A DNA stretch of 32,222 nt from Bacteroidales bacterium (lineage in GTDB: Bacteria > Bacteroidota > Bacteroidia > Bacteroidales > Marinilabiliaceae): NCBI GenBank assembly GCA_017539645.1, contig JAFYCM010000063.1, positions 1 to 32,222 on the forward strand, given 5' to 3'. The notes beneath the pieces were generated by a model. The model had not been told where the DNA came from, did no database searches, and saw only the letters and a list, made by a program, of their open reading frames with translations. Of this stretch, positions 1 to 7,580 are shown one piece after another (position 1 is the first letter of the stretch; every line of letters starts with the position of its first letter). The position numbers and the translations under genes were made by a program.

Positions 1-126
1 GAGCGATTTTGGGAAGAGACGCAAACCGGGCTGTAATTATTAATATATTATGATACAATACATTGCAACTGGCGATTAAATGTCGATTGCGGGCGGTTGC
101 AAGCAAAAATAACACTATATTAGTTT

Positions 127-178
127 AGGCGGATTTGAAATACGCCGTTCATGAATCGGGGATTTGAAATCCCCCTCA
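127..178. repeat. Double palindromic intergenic repeat, copy 1
   Basis: Two adjacent palindromes share the core GATTTGAAAT: an imperfect one at 128-146 (GGCG...CGCC) and a perfect one at 158-174 (GGGGATTT-G-AAATCCCC). The same arrangement, with the same linker containing TTCAT-A-TCGGG, recurs at 27951-28001, and the second half recurs again at 28063-28095. This looks like a short dispersed, REP-like element of the genome. Confidence 0.6.
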
Positions 179-227
179 CACAGATAAAAATCTGAGTGAA
201 TCTGTTCAATCTGCGTAATCTGCGTTC
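177..227 (-). repeat. Dispersed ACGCAGATTA-type repeat, copy 1
   Basis: Read on the minus strand this begins AACGCAGATTACGCAGATT and continues with spaced AGATT units. A closely similar run starts AACGCAGATTACACAGAT at 29404, and a shorter relative lies at 8908-8935. All three are intergenic, which suggests a dispersed repeat family. Confidence 0.55.
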
Positions 228-246
228 AGAAATATCTTGATAGTGT

Positions 247-254
247 TACCTTTG
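247..254 (+). promoter_or_regulatory. Candidate -7 box TACCTTTG
   Basis: This is an exact match to the Bacteroidota -7 consensus TAnnTTTG. The matching -33 element is not clear. A transcript from here would start near 261 and run into the hairpin at 374-432 without an ATG-led reading frame of useful length, or read through into the lipoprotein gene at 462. Confidence 0.4.
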
Positions 255-373
255 CGGCGGTGAAGAGAGACAGACCATCTTCCCCCAGTCATAAAAAAGG
301 CGAAAAAAAACTTGGAACACTTTTGTAAAATATTAGCAAGCAAGCAAGATAATACTATACATATTAGCATATC

Positions 374-432
374 CGAAGGGTATGCCTTGCCAAACAACGA
401 CGCGGCAAGGTGTGCCCTTCGCTCATTTTTTG
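374..432 (+). terminator. Strong terminator-like hairpin before the lipoprotein gene
   Basis: The arms 374-391 and 404-421 can form 18 continuous RNA pairs including a few G-U pairs, around a 12-base loop. They are followed by CTCATTTTTTG. This has the form of an intrinsic terminator. It lies only about 30 bases upstream of the ATG at 462, so it ends a short upstream transcript or acts as an attenuator. Confidence 0.65.
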
Positions 433-461
433 TAGACAGATAATCACTATAATTAATAGAT

Positions 462-1913
462 ATGAAAAGAAACCTATTTACGCTTTTAGCTCTGTGCGCT
501 GTACTGAGTTTTAGCGGTTGCAAGGAAGACGAACCAAGTAAGATTCCAACAGTGCCAACAACATTCAATATTAAAGATGGCGCAGAAGTAAATGAGTTAT
601 CTGTGACGCTTAGTGCCAATGGAAGCACAGTAGAAGATGAGAACTATGGTGTTGATTATGTGTACTACATTGGAAAGTCTGTAGATGCTTTGGAAGAGAC
701 TTCTGCAGATGTAAAACTAGAGCCGTACACGCAGTACTTCTGGTGTGCGCAAGCAAAGACTGAGGCTGGCGAGAGTAATATGACCGACGTGCGCACGTTC
801 TATTGTGTACCACGAGCAAGAATTGAATTGGCTCGAAGTTTTGGAGAAGATGAAAATGCAACCACTATAAAATGGGCATTCTACAAAAGAGGCAAACTCT
901 TAGATAAGAGTTATATTACTAAAGATGAGTATGAAAAAGATCCTTTACGATATTGGATTGAATCACTCCAATTGATAAATGAAAATGATGGAGGATATCA
1001 GTATTACGAAGGTTCTTTTTATGAAAAAGAAAAACTAAACATTCCCGAATCTAAACGTAAGCAAATGAGCATTACGGTTGATATATCTTCTGATGATATA
1101 CATGACAATATAAAGTCATTAGAATTGGCAGGAGTAGCAGATTCAGTGTATATAACCTCCAAAGATGTAAACAATAATGTGCTCTATAATGTGACAAGCG
1201 AGCAAAACGAGTTGCTTTATGTAGCTGCGTATAAGTATAATTTCAAAGTGAATGTAGATATTCCTGTTGGCGATAAAGTTGTACGAAAGACAACATCTAT
1301 TGAGTCTGTACTTGTGAATAATAATGCATACGCTGTTGATAAAGAGTTCAATATTTACCGAGCAATACCAATAGGAGATGACACATGGACTATTGACAAT
1401 CTAAGACTATCAAAAAGTCCTCACCAATCTATTTTTATACACAACATTGAAGGGAAAGGTGTTTGGTTTAGTTATTTCACAAGTGATAGATATATTAATT
1501 ATCTGAATGAATGCATTCTTAATGGCTATCATGTTTCAACTGGTAGCGATTGGAAACAACTTGAAAAGCATTTCGGTATCGAATATGGCGAAGATGTATT
1601 TGAATATACTTATGATGCCCAACTAGAATTTGAAAAAGAGGATGAAACAACATATTCGCTTTCAAAATACTTCGCTACTAATGTACCATGGGAGGTGTTT
1701 TCCGATGAAAAAATTTCTGAAGGAAATTATTTGAACTCATTCAATGTTCACTGCTATGGAATAATAGATAAATCTCTTAGTGATGCTGTCATTTTTTATG
1801 TACATGATGGTCGCGAGCGTATTATCTCTAAAAAATATAAAAGCTTGGCTTTAGCAGCTGATTTAGCTGTCACGAATTCTGCTGCAATCCGCTTGGTAAA
1901 AGACAAAGAGTGA
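462..1913 (+). CDS. Lipoprotein with FN3-like and FISUMP-like domains
   Basis: This is a predicted exported lipoprotein of 483 residues. A short basic start (MKRN) and hydrophobic stretch end in a lipobox with Cys20 (LSFSGC), so the mature protein should be lipidated and membrane-anchored. Residues about 30-116 look like a fibronectin type III-like sandwich, with the typical LEPYTQYFWCAQA turn. Residues 302-482 resemble the FISUMP domain (Fibrobacter succinogenes major paralogous domain, common in Bacteroidota): IGDDTWTIDNLR at 304-315, NGYHVSTGSDWKQLE at 354-368, and a C-terminal AIRLVKD replacing the usual VRCVKD. The middle part is not recognised. Function is unknown; a cell-surface role is inferred. 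A hairpin terminator follows at 1943-1982, so the gene is probably transcribed alone. Confidence 0.8.
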   Translation: MKRNLFTLLALCAVLSFSGCKEDEPSKIPTVPTTFNIKDGAEVNELSVTLSANGSTVEDENYGVDYVYYIGKSVDALEETSADVKLEPYTQYFWCAQAKTEAGESNMTDVRTFYCVPRARIELARSFGEDENATTIKWAFYKRGKLLDKSYITKDEYEKDPLRYWIESLQLINENDGGYQYYEGSFYEKEKLNIPESKRKQMSITVDISSDDIHDNIKSLELAGVADSVYITSKDVNNNVLYNVTSEQNELLYVAAYKYNFKVNVDIPVGDKVVRKTTSIESVLVNNNAYAVDKEFNIYRAIPIGDDTWTIDNLRLSKSPHQSIFIHNIEGKGVWFSYFTSDRYINYLNECILNGYHVSTGSDWKQLEKHFGIEYGEDVFEYTYDAQLEFEKEDETTYSLSKYFATNVPWEVFSDEKISEGNYLNSFNVHCYGIIDKSLSDAVIFYVHDGRERIISKKYKSLALAADLAVTNSAAIRLVKDKE

Positions 1914-1942
1914 TAGCTTCAGCCTTGCAATCACGTAAACAC

Positions 1943-1982
1943 AAAGCAGAAAGCGCCACCATACGTTTTCTGCTTTTTTTTG
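1943..1982 (+). terminator. Terminator after the lipoprotein gene
   Basis: A 10-bp perfect stem (AAAGCAGAAA at 1943-1952 with its complement at 1967-1976) encloses a 14-base loop and runs into a long T tract ending at 1980. Confidence 0.75.
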
Positions 1983-1997
1983 TTTTACTACTCTTCA

Positions 1998-2026
1998 TTG
2001 CTATTTATGCACTAAGCCTATCTTTG
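1998..2026 (+). promoter_or_regulatory. Bacteroidota-type promoter of bcp
   Basis: TATCTTTG at 2019-2026 matches TAnnTTTG exactly. A TTG at 1998-2000 sits 18 bases upstream at the expected -33 position. Transcription would start near 2033, about 20 bases before the bcp ATG. Confidence 0.55.
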
Positions 2027-2053
2027 GCGCTATAACTTTTATACATCAACATC

Positions 2054-2506
2054 ATGTTAGCAATAGGTACACCAGCACCCGAGTTTACTTTGCCCGACCA
2101 GAATGGCACGCCGCATTCGCTTGCCGCATATAGAGGTCAAAAGGTCGTTCTATATTTCTATCCGCGCGACAATACGTCGGGCTGCACCAAGCAGGCATGC
2201 TCTTTTGCCGAGCGTCTGCCGCAATTCCGCGAGAAAGGGGCGGTGGTTATTGGTGTTAGTAAAGATTCGGTGGCGTCGCACAAGAAGTTTGAGCAGAAAT
2301 ATGGTTTACCCTTCCCGCTGCTTTCCGATACCGAGCTCTCGGTCATCAAAGCCTACGACGTGTGGAAAGAGAAGACGCTCTATGGCAAAAAGTCGATGGG
2401 CGTTGTGCGCTCTACATATCTGATAGATGAAAATGGGATAATTGTGCGAGCCGAAGGCAATGTGAAAGCCGCCGAAAATCCGCAGCAGATGTTAGAAATG
2501 CTATAA
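2054..2506 (+). CDS. bcp: Thiol peroxidase, Bcp/PrxQ family
   Basis: This is a peroxiredoxin of the Bcp/PrxQ subfamily, which reduces hydrogen peroxide and organic hydroperoxides in the cytoplasm using thioredoxin. At 150 residues it is of normal full length. The thioredoxin-fold start PAPEFTLPDQNG (8-19) is followed by VVLYFYPRDNTSGCTKQAC. Peroxidatic Cys44 and resolving Cys49, five residues apart, are the pattern of E. coli-type Bcp with an intramolecular disulfide. The usual TPGCT is TSGCT here, a mild variation. The C-terminal part with RSTYLIDENG (about 119-128) is also typical. The gene has its own promoter (1998-2026) and terminator (2531-2557) and converges with the phosphatase gene. 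The likely reductant partner, thioredoxin reductase, is encoded at 28473. Confidence 0.95.
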   Translation: MLAIGTPAPEFTLPDQNGTPHSLAAYRGQKVVLYFYPRDNTSGCTKQACSFAERLPQFREKGAVVIGVSKDSVASHKKFEQKYGLPFPLLSDTELSVIKAYDVWKEKTLYGKKSMGVVRSTYLIDENGIIVRAEGNVKAAENPQQMLEML

Positions 2507-2530
2507 TATCAGAATACAAACGCAACGCGT

Positions 2531-2557
2531 AAGAGGTCGTCATTGAGGCGACCTTTT
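2531..2557 (+). terminator. Terminator between convergent bcp and phosphatase genes
   Basis: A stem of AGGTCG (2534-2539) with CGACCT (2549-2554), extended by A-T and G-T pairs, is followed by a T run. The T run favours termination of the plus-strand bcp transcript; the opposite side lacks a clear T run. Confidence 0.65.
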
Positions 2558-4828
2558 TTATAACTTGATACCAATGAATAGCACGTCGTCCACTTGCGGA
2601 TAGTCGGCTTTCCATTGCGTGAAGAGCTCTTGAATGGTGAGGCCTTGCTCGTCCATATCGTCATCGTGGATGGCACGAATGAAGTGCTTGATTTTGGCGT
2701 GGTTTAGTTTCACACCATCTTTACCGCCAATCTGGTCGTTGTAACCATCGGAGTACATATAGATACAATCGTCCGCGTGCATCTTGAACTCTTCGGTGAC
2801 GAATTTGCGTTCGCAAAGTAGCTCGTCTACATCACCAATACTGCGGCGAGTGCCCGAGAAGGTGACAATGTTTTGGTCGCGAATAATTATTATCGGACGA
2901 CGAGCTGCCGATACTCGCACGCGTTTCGTCTCTACGTTGATGGCTACGAGAGCTATGTCGAGGCCTTCGCGTGGCGCAGTGCTACCTTCGTCTACGTTGC
3001 GATATAGGTGCTCTTTTATCTTGGCATCGAGCATCTCGAGAACCTCGCTTGGGTCGAGGAATTTTTTGCTGAAGTTGAGGATATTGTCGAGCGAAATAGC
3101 GGCAATCATCGACATGAATGCGGCTGGCACACCATGACCAGTACAATCGGCGCACGCCACATAGAGCCAATCGCCTTTCTGCGTGAACCAATAGAAGTCG
3201 CCACTAACCACATCGAGCGGATTGTAGAAAATGAACGAGCCTGCAATTGGGTATTCGTTCAGCTTATTGGGCGGCGGAAGTATCGAATGCTGAATATGCT
3301 CGGCATACATAATACTCTCCGTAATGCGCTTATTGGTATCGAGTTGCAATGCTCGGCTGCGTTCTATTTCGGCAATGTTTATCTTATTCTCGTTGCGCAA
3401 GCGTTCCAACTCCTCCTTTATTTTCTTGTTGTTGGTTGCGCTATTTATGCGTTTTTGCGATAGAAACAGCGCTACACATATCACCAAAATAGCTATGAAT
3501 ATTACGCGCTCAACCACAATCTGCTTATTGACAGCCTCATACTCATCGCGTAGCGAATGGAGTGAAGTGCTTAAGGCATAATATCTATACTTATCGTTTT
3601 CTACTCTGACGGAAGCTTTAGGAAAGATTACCGACGACTTGATGGAGTCGGAGTATTGTTTTTGGCTCTGCTGCAGATTATAAACCGATTTGTAGTCGTT
3701 CTGAACTATGTAGTATGTTTTGCGGCTCTCGAGCATATTGAAGTAGTCGAAGCGGAAACTGCGATTTTCAAGCGAGTCGAATAGCAGTTTGTAAGCCTCT
3801 TTCATGCGGTGTTGTAGTGCTGCAATTTCGCCATCGAGAGCAATACCTTCGTTCGATATATATATATTGTTTCTATGAGCAGCAATAAGTTTCTTGTTCA
3901 TGGAATATATCTCTTCGGCCTTAGTGTACTGATGTAAGCGCAAATGAGCAACGCCTTCGAGTGCATAGGCAAAGTGGAGCATATCGTAGTTGATAGTCTC
4001 CGAAGCCAAACGCTCCATACGTTCGCTATAGTATAGCGAGTTGTTATATTCGCCGTTATAGAGACACATGCGAGCGCGTGCCGAAAGATATATGAGTTGA
4101 GAGAATTCGTTCGATTGGTCGAAATAGTTGGCTGCTAAACCGAGGTTGTTGCCGCTCGTCTGATAGTCAGTGACGTCGGTAGCCATGTCGGCAACAGATG
4201 AGAGCGTTTGCAATGCCCATGAATAATCATTTGTAGAGAAAACGGCCGTGTCGGTTATAGCCTGAATATGGTATAGAATCTCCAAACACTCTTTGAAATC
4301 GTATTTACGGCGCAGAATATCAGCCTTATATAGCCACGACGTAATTAGTCGACGCGTATCGCCATAAGTCGCAAAATCGTGTACGCACTCGTTGAGGAGT
4401 ACATATGCCGAATCGCGCAAGTCGCTATGTCTTGTATACATCCAATAGGCTTTGAGCAACTTAAGCTCTGCCATTTGATGTCCAACTTTTGCGTCGGTCT
4501 TGTCATACGTTTTATAGTCTTCTATAGCCAGTGTGCTATATTTCAATGCAGAATCGAGCGGAGCTTGCCTGCTGTTGTAGTACCAAGCCAGTCGCCAATC
4601 GACATCGAAAGCATACGCTGGACTATCGCACTTCAACTGAAGTAGCTTCGGTATGTACTGATGCAAACTATCTATATTGGAAGCCTTATAATTATCGTAG
4701 CTAAGCAAAACTTCCGGCAATTCTCTTACCTCTGATTTCCCCTCCCTGCTACTACAACTACAGCAAATATGGAATAGTAAGACTATATATATTATGAATA
4801 TTCCCCTGCCCATAGGAACAGTGTGCAT
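2558..4828 (-). CDS. TPR sensor with SpoIIE-type PP2C phosphatase domain
   Basis: This is a membrane-bound serine/threonine phosphatase sensor of 756 residues. A hydrophobic N-terminus (about 9-24) with cysteines at 22, 23 and 25 is a signal peptide or possible lipoprotein anchor; Met6 is an alternative start. Residues about 40-400 are helical and repeat-like (TPR-type), probably periplasmic. A membrane segment lies at about 438-457, then a coiled coil (about 463-510) ending in the linker MYAEHIQHSILPP typical of SpoIIE-linked sensors. The phosphatase domain (about 525-756) keeps the metal-binding acidic positions: VSGDFYW (Asp544), ADCTGHG (Asp561), YSDGYND (Asp694) and QVDDV (Asp747/748). 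Family members dephosphorylate anti-anti-sigma or other STAS-like proteins; no such partner is encoded in the window. The gene is divergent from the chemoreceptor at 4973, which suggests a related signalling role. Confidence 0.88.
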   Translation of the reverse strand: MHTVPMGRGIFIIYIVLLFHICCSCSSREGKSEVRELPEVLLSYDNYKASNIDSLHQYIPKLLQLKCDSPAYAFDVDWRLAWYYNSRQAPLDSALKYSTLAIEDYKTYDKTDAKVGHQMAELKLLKAYWMYTRHSDLRDSAYVLLNECVHDFATYGDTRRLITSWLYKADILRRKYDFKECLEILYHIQAITDTAVFSTNDYSWALQTLSSVADMATDVTDYQTSGNNLGLAANYFDQSNEFSQLIYLSARARMCLYNGEYNNSLYYSERMERLASETINYDMLHFAYALEGVAHLRLHQYTKAEEIYSMNKKLIAAHRNNIYISNEGIALDGEIAALQHRMKEAYKLLFDSLENRSFRFDYFNMLESRKTYYIVQNDYKSVYNLQQSQKQYSDSIKSSVIFPKASVRVENDKYRYYALSTSLHSLRDEYEAVNKQIVVERVIFIAILVICVALFLSQKRINSATNNKKIKEELERLRNENKINIAEIERSRALQLDTNKRITESIMYAEHIQHSILPPPNKLNEYPIAGSFIFYNPLDVVSGDFYWFTQKGDWLYVACADCTGHGVPAAFMSMIAAISLDNILNFSKKFLDPSEVLEMLDAKIKEHLYRNVDEGSTAPREGLDIALVAINVETKRVRVSAARRPIIIIRDQNIVTFSGTRRSIGDVDELLCERKFVTEEFKMHADDCIYMYSDGYNDQIGGKDGVKLNHAKIKHFIRAIHDDDMDEQGLTIQELFTQWKADYPQVDDVLFIGIKL

Positions 4829-4858
4829 TGCTCTTTGGTTTGATAAGTGTAATTATGA

Positions 4859-4866
4859 CAAAATTA
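4859..4866 (-). promoter_or_regulatory. Candidate -7 box of the phosphatase gene
   Basis: On the minus strand this reads TAATTTTG, an exact TAnnTTTG match about 30 bases upstream of the start codon. A TTTG on the same strand (4880-4883) lies only 13 bases further upstream, which is shorter than usual, so the -33 assignment is doubtful. Confidence 0.4.
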
Positions 4867-4972
4867 AGTATTCGCAGTTCAAAAAAGAAATAATTGTTCA
4901 GCGAATTTTACGATTGTAATTTCTTATAACTAAATTAGCACATCAAAATACATGTGAAAAATAACTACACTA

Positions 4973-6814
4973 TTGAATATGAACATATACACAAAACTAT
5001 CAAAACTTAGAAACAAGATTCGGCAGAGCGTTTTATTGAAAATTTCGGTCGCAATGGCTGTTTTCTCATTGGGTATAACGTTGTCGAACGTTGCTGGACT
5101 CTCATTGATGAGCAAGGAAATTTTAGGAGAACACTTCGGTGGTCAACTCTCAGATAAGGTGAAGTCGCAGCATACTATTGGCGAACAGAATCTTTTGTTG
5201 CTTAGTAATTACATAGAAACTGTGCCCACGGTTTTCCCTACCGTCAAGGAAGGGTTGAGCAATGATGACTTCAGCGCTCTAATTCAGTCGATAGAAACTA
5301 CTGCACAATTGATGAAGATTGAAGGCTACGTCGTAGTTGATGCCGATGGTGAACTTCTGCACTCTACCTACGAAGGATATAGCGAGTCGCAATGGGAGGC
5401 GTTTTCTGCTTTCATAAATTATCTAAAAGAAGATGAGGCGCATATTTATGATGGCTATATGGATTTCCTCAATAAGGGAATTTGTGTAGTAACTGCCCAT
5501 GCCGTCCGTGATGCCGAAGACGAAATAAAAGCCTACGTAGTTATTTGTCAGCATTACCTTGCTACAAATAGTTACTTGAAGAGAATAGGCAAAATGCTAC
5601 AAATAGAAAATGGCGTTTATCAAGGCAAAAAATGTGTGGCATCATCGCACTTCGAGCCTGGCGAAGAGGCAAAAATCGATATCCAGTTGACTCAAGATTG
5701 GATTGCCGACACGGTCTATGTAAATCATCATTATGCTATAAATATTGATACCTACGATGGTGCTAAAATGTTGTCTGTATATGCTGGCATACCTAACTAC
5801 AACGGGGAAATTTTAGGTATTTATCGTGCTGGTATAGACGTAACTATAATCGTAAGCATCATACGCTACATAATCATTACAGCGATAGCAATAGGGGTGA
5901 TTGTCGGTGGATTGTTGTTGTGGCTGATAATAGCATATTTCAAAAAACGCCTTACCCAACCGCTCGAAAATTTGACCGAATCGGTAGAGCGCATTGCTAG
6001 TGGCGATATGACGGAGAAACTTGCTACATACAAGACAAACGATGAGGTGGAACGTCTGTCGAAAGGCTTGAAGTTTATGCACAAGTCGCTCACTACCACC
6101 ATAGGTACTATGATACAAACCGCTAAGGTGCTGCATTCTAGCAGTGTAGAACTTAGCCGTGCCTCCATTCAACTCTCCGATGGCGCTACCAAACAAGCTG
6201 CTTCGCTCGAAGAGGTATCGTCGTCGCTTGAGGAGATGACAAGTAATATTCACCAAAACACCGAAAATGCTGTAAATACTGATAAAATGATGGGCGTTGC
6301 CGACCAATCTGTACAGTCTATTGGCGATTCGGCAACTGAAAATATGCACGATGCCCAGAAGATTTCCGAATCTATTCGAGCTATACACGGATTGGTGAAT
6401 CAGACGAATATCCTCAGTTTGAACGCATCGGTGGAGGCTGCACGCGCAGGCAGTATGGGTAAAGGCTTTGCTGTGGTTGCCAAGGAGGTCGGTCGATTGG
6501 CAGAGCAAACGCGTGTTACGGCGCAAGATGTTTCAAATTCGGCTACGAAGGCCATTTCGGGCGTGGAGAATATCAACCAACTCCTCGACGACGTAATGCC
6601 GCAACTTCATAAGGTTTCGGAGATGCTGAAGGAGATTGCTGCAAGTAGTCAGGAGCAAGGTATCGGCGCCGACCAAATAAATATTGCAGTGAGCTCGCTC
6701 AACAAGGTGACGCAAGAGACCGCTGCCAATGCCGAAGAGATTGCCGCAAAAGCGCAAGAACTTTCGCAAACCGCCGACAAGATGAATAGCGCTGTAGATA
6801 TTTTCAAACTATAG
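4973..6814 (+). CDS. Methyl-accepting chemotaxis protein
   Basis: This is a full-length transmembrane chemoreceptor of 613 residues. TM1 lies at about 20-42. A periplasmic ligand-binding region of about 245 residues follows (43-290); its VVDADGELLHS and LGIYRAGIDV segments are consistent with a Cache-type fold, but the ligand is unknown. TM2 is at about 292-321 and a HAMP linker at 322-374, with QPLENLTESVERIASGDM. The cytoplasmic coiled-coil signalling domain has the conserved hairpin tip at about 476-501: QTNILSLNASVEAARAG followed by KGFAVVAKEVGRLAEQ. No CheA, CheW, CheR or CheB gene is present in the window and the protein lacks a C-terminal CheR-docking pentapeptide. The gene is divergent from the PP2C sensor and ends at a strong terminator. 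A non-motility output is possible but is inference. Confidence 0.93.
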   Translation: MNMNIYTKLSKLRNKIRQSVLLKISVAMAVFSLGITLSNVAGLSLMSKEILGEHFGGQLSDKVKSQHTIGEQNLLLLSNYIETVPTVFPTVKEGLSNDDFSALIQSIETTAQLMKIEGYVVVDADGELLHSTYEGYSESQWEAFSAFINYLKEDEAHIYDGYMDFLNKGICVVTAHAVRDAEDEIKAYVVICQHYLATNSYLKRIGKMLQIENGVYQGKKCVASSHFEPGEEAKIDIQLTQDWIADTVYVNHHYAINIDTYDGAKMLSVYAGIPNYNGEILGIYRAGIDVTIIVSIIRYIIITAIAIGVIVGGLLLWLIIAYFKKRLTQPLENLTESVERIASGDMTEKLATYKTNDEVERLSKGLKFMHKSLTTTIGTMIQTAKVLHSSSVELSRASIQLSDGATKQAASLEEVSSSLEEMTSNIHQNTENAVNTDKMMGVADQSVQSIGDSATENMHDAQKISESIRAIHGLVNQTNILSLNASVEAARAGSMGKGFAVVAKEVGRLAEQTRVTAQDVSNSATKAISGVENINQLLDDVMPQLHKVSEMLKEIAASSQEQGIGADQINIAVSSLNKVTQETAANAEEIAAKAQELSQTADKMNSAVDIFKL

Positions 6815-6844
6815 ATACGAAGTACACATTCCCTTCTCTCAACG

Positions 6845-6876
6845 GAGCACAGATGCCATGTCTGTGCTCTTATTTT
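6845..6876 (+). terminator. Terminator after the chemoreceptor gene
   Basis: A perfect 9-bp stem, GAGCACAGA (6845-6853) with TCTGTGCTC (6861-6869), encloses a 7-base loop and is followed by TTATTTTTT. The T run overlaps the last codons of the convergent methyltransferase gene. Confidence 0.8.
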
Positions 6877-7580
6877 TTCTTGGTTATGCGTGCCAAATAG
6901 TCGTAGTGTTCGCCTTCGAGAATGATTTCCACATTGTATCCGTTGGCATTTGCCACTTGCGTTAGCGTGTCGGCATCGATATATATCCACGGAAACGAAT
7001 CGCCTTGCGTCTCTTTATATTGCATTTGGTACGTCAGTTCGCCGTAGTAGCCAACGCTTGGCAACTCTATCACACCATCTTCGTCTTCATATACATAGCA
7101 AATATCCGACGAGTCGCAAAGTAGCTGACCGCCGTCGGCTAAGATGTTGTCGAGTTGCTTGAAAAACGATGCCATGCGTTCGAGTCTGCCCACAATGCCA
7201 ATGCCGTTCATAAGCATATATATGGTGTCGAAGCGTCCATCGAGTGCGAAGAAATCTTGCTCGAAGACGCATTTCACGCCGCGTTCGCGCATCGTAGCCA
7301 CAGAAAGAGGCGAAATGTCGATGGCCGTCACGTCGAGACCTTTCTCTTGCAAAGCCAGTGTGTGGCAACCCGAACCTGCACCAACATCGAGAACTTTGCC
7401 GCGTGCCATATCCAAGGCGCGGCGCTCGAGTTTGGGCATCTCTTTGTACGTACGAAAAAGTGTCTTCACAGGAATCTCGTCTTCGTCAAATTCTGGCGAG
7501 AATACGCGTAGTCGGGCGGCTTTGCCATTTTTATGATATTCTGCAATGGCTCTGCCCATTGGATCTTTGTCGGGAGTCAT
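6870..7580 (-). CDS. Class I SAM-dependent methyltransferase
   Basis: This 236-residue protein is a predicted SAM-dependent methyltransferase with a Rossmann-like fold. Motif I is VLDVGAGSGCHTLALQ (63-78), and the acidic end of the second strand is in VTAIDIS (84-90). The later DTIYMLMNGIGIVG (118-131) fits motif IV of the Methyltransf_11/25-type families. The substrate cannot be told from sequence; small-molecule methylation is the usual guess. The start codon overlaps the stop codon of the upstream DUF1294 gene in an ATGA arrangement, so the two are probably translationally coupled. It converges on the chemoreceptor terminator. Confidence 0.85.
   Translation of the reverse strand: MTPDKDPMGRAIAEYHKNGKAARLRVFSPEFDEDEIPVKTLFRTYKEMPKLERRALDMARGKVLDVGAGSGCHTLALQEKGLDVTAIDISPLSVATMRERGVKCVFEQDFFALDGRFDTIYMLMNGIGIVGRLERMASFFKQLDNILADGGQLLCDSSDICYVYEDEDGVIELPSVGYYGELTYQMQYKETQGDSFPWIYIDADTLTQVANANGYNVEIILEGEHYDYLARITKKK

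Larger units (their letters stand above)
1..461. other. Non-coding region with repeats, promoter box and hairpin
   Basis: No convincing gene is seen here. The first 36-43 bases could be the last codons of a plus-strand gene entering from the left, because two frames stop at 34-36 and 41-43, but neither can be confirmed. The stretch holds two palindromes (128-146 and 158-174), a copy of an intergenic repeat (177-227), a TAnnTTTG box (247-254) and a terminator-like hairpin (374-432). A long open frame on the minus strand across 206-628 runs through these repeats and the signal peptide region of the next gene, so it is not treated as coding. Confidence 0.6.

Noticed and set aside
1-43. 3' end of a gene entering from the left
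   Set aside because: Two frames give equally plausible short C-termini, and too little sequence is present to choose or name a product.
206-628. Open frame of 140 codons on the minus strand
   Set aside because: It crosses repeats, a terminator hairpin and the signal peptide region of the plus-strand lipoprotein gene, and the product has no recognisable features.
5813-6526. Open frame of 237 codons on the minus strand
   Set aside because: It is antisense to the chemoreceptor HAMP and signalling domains, which are unmistakable.
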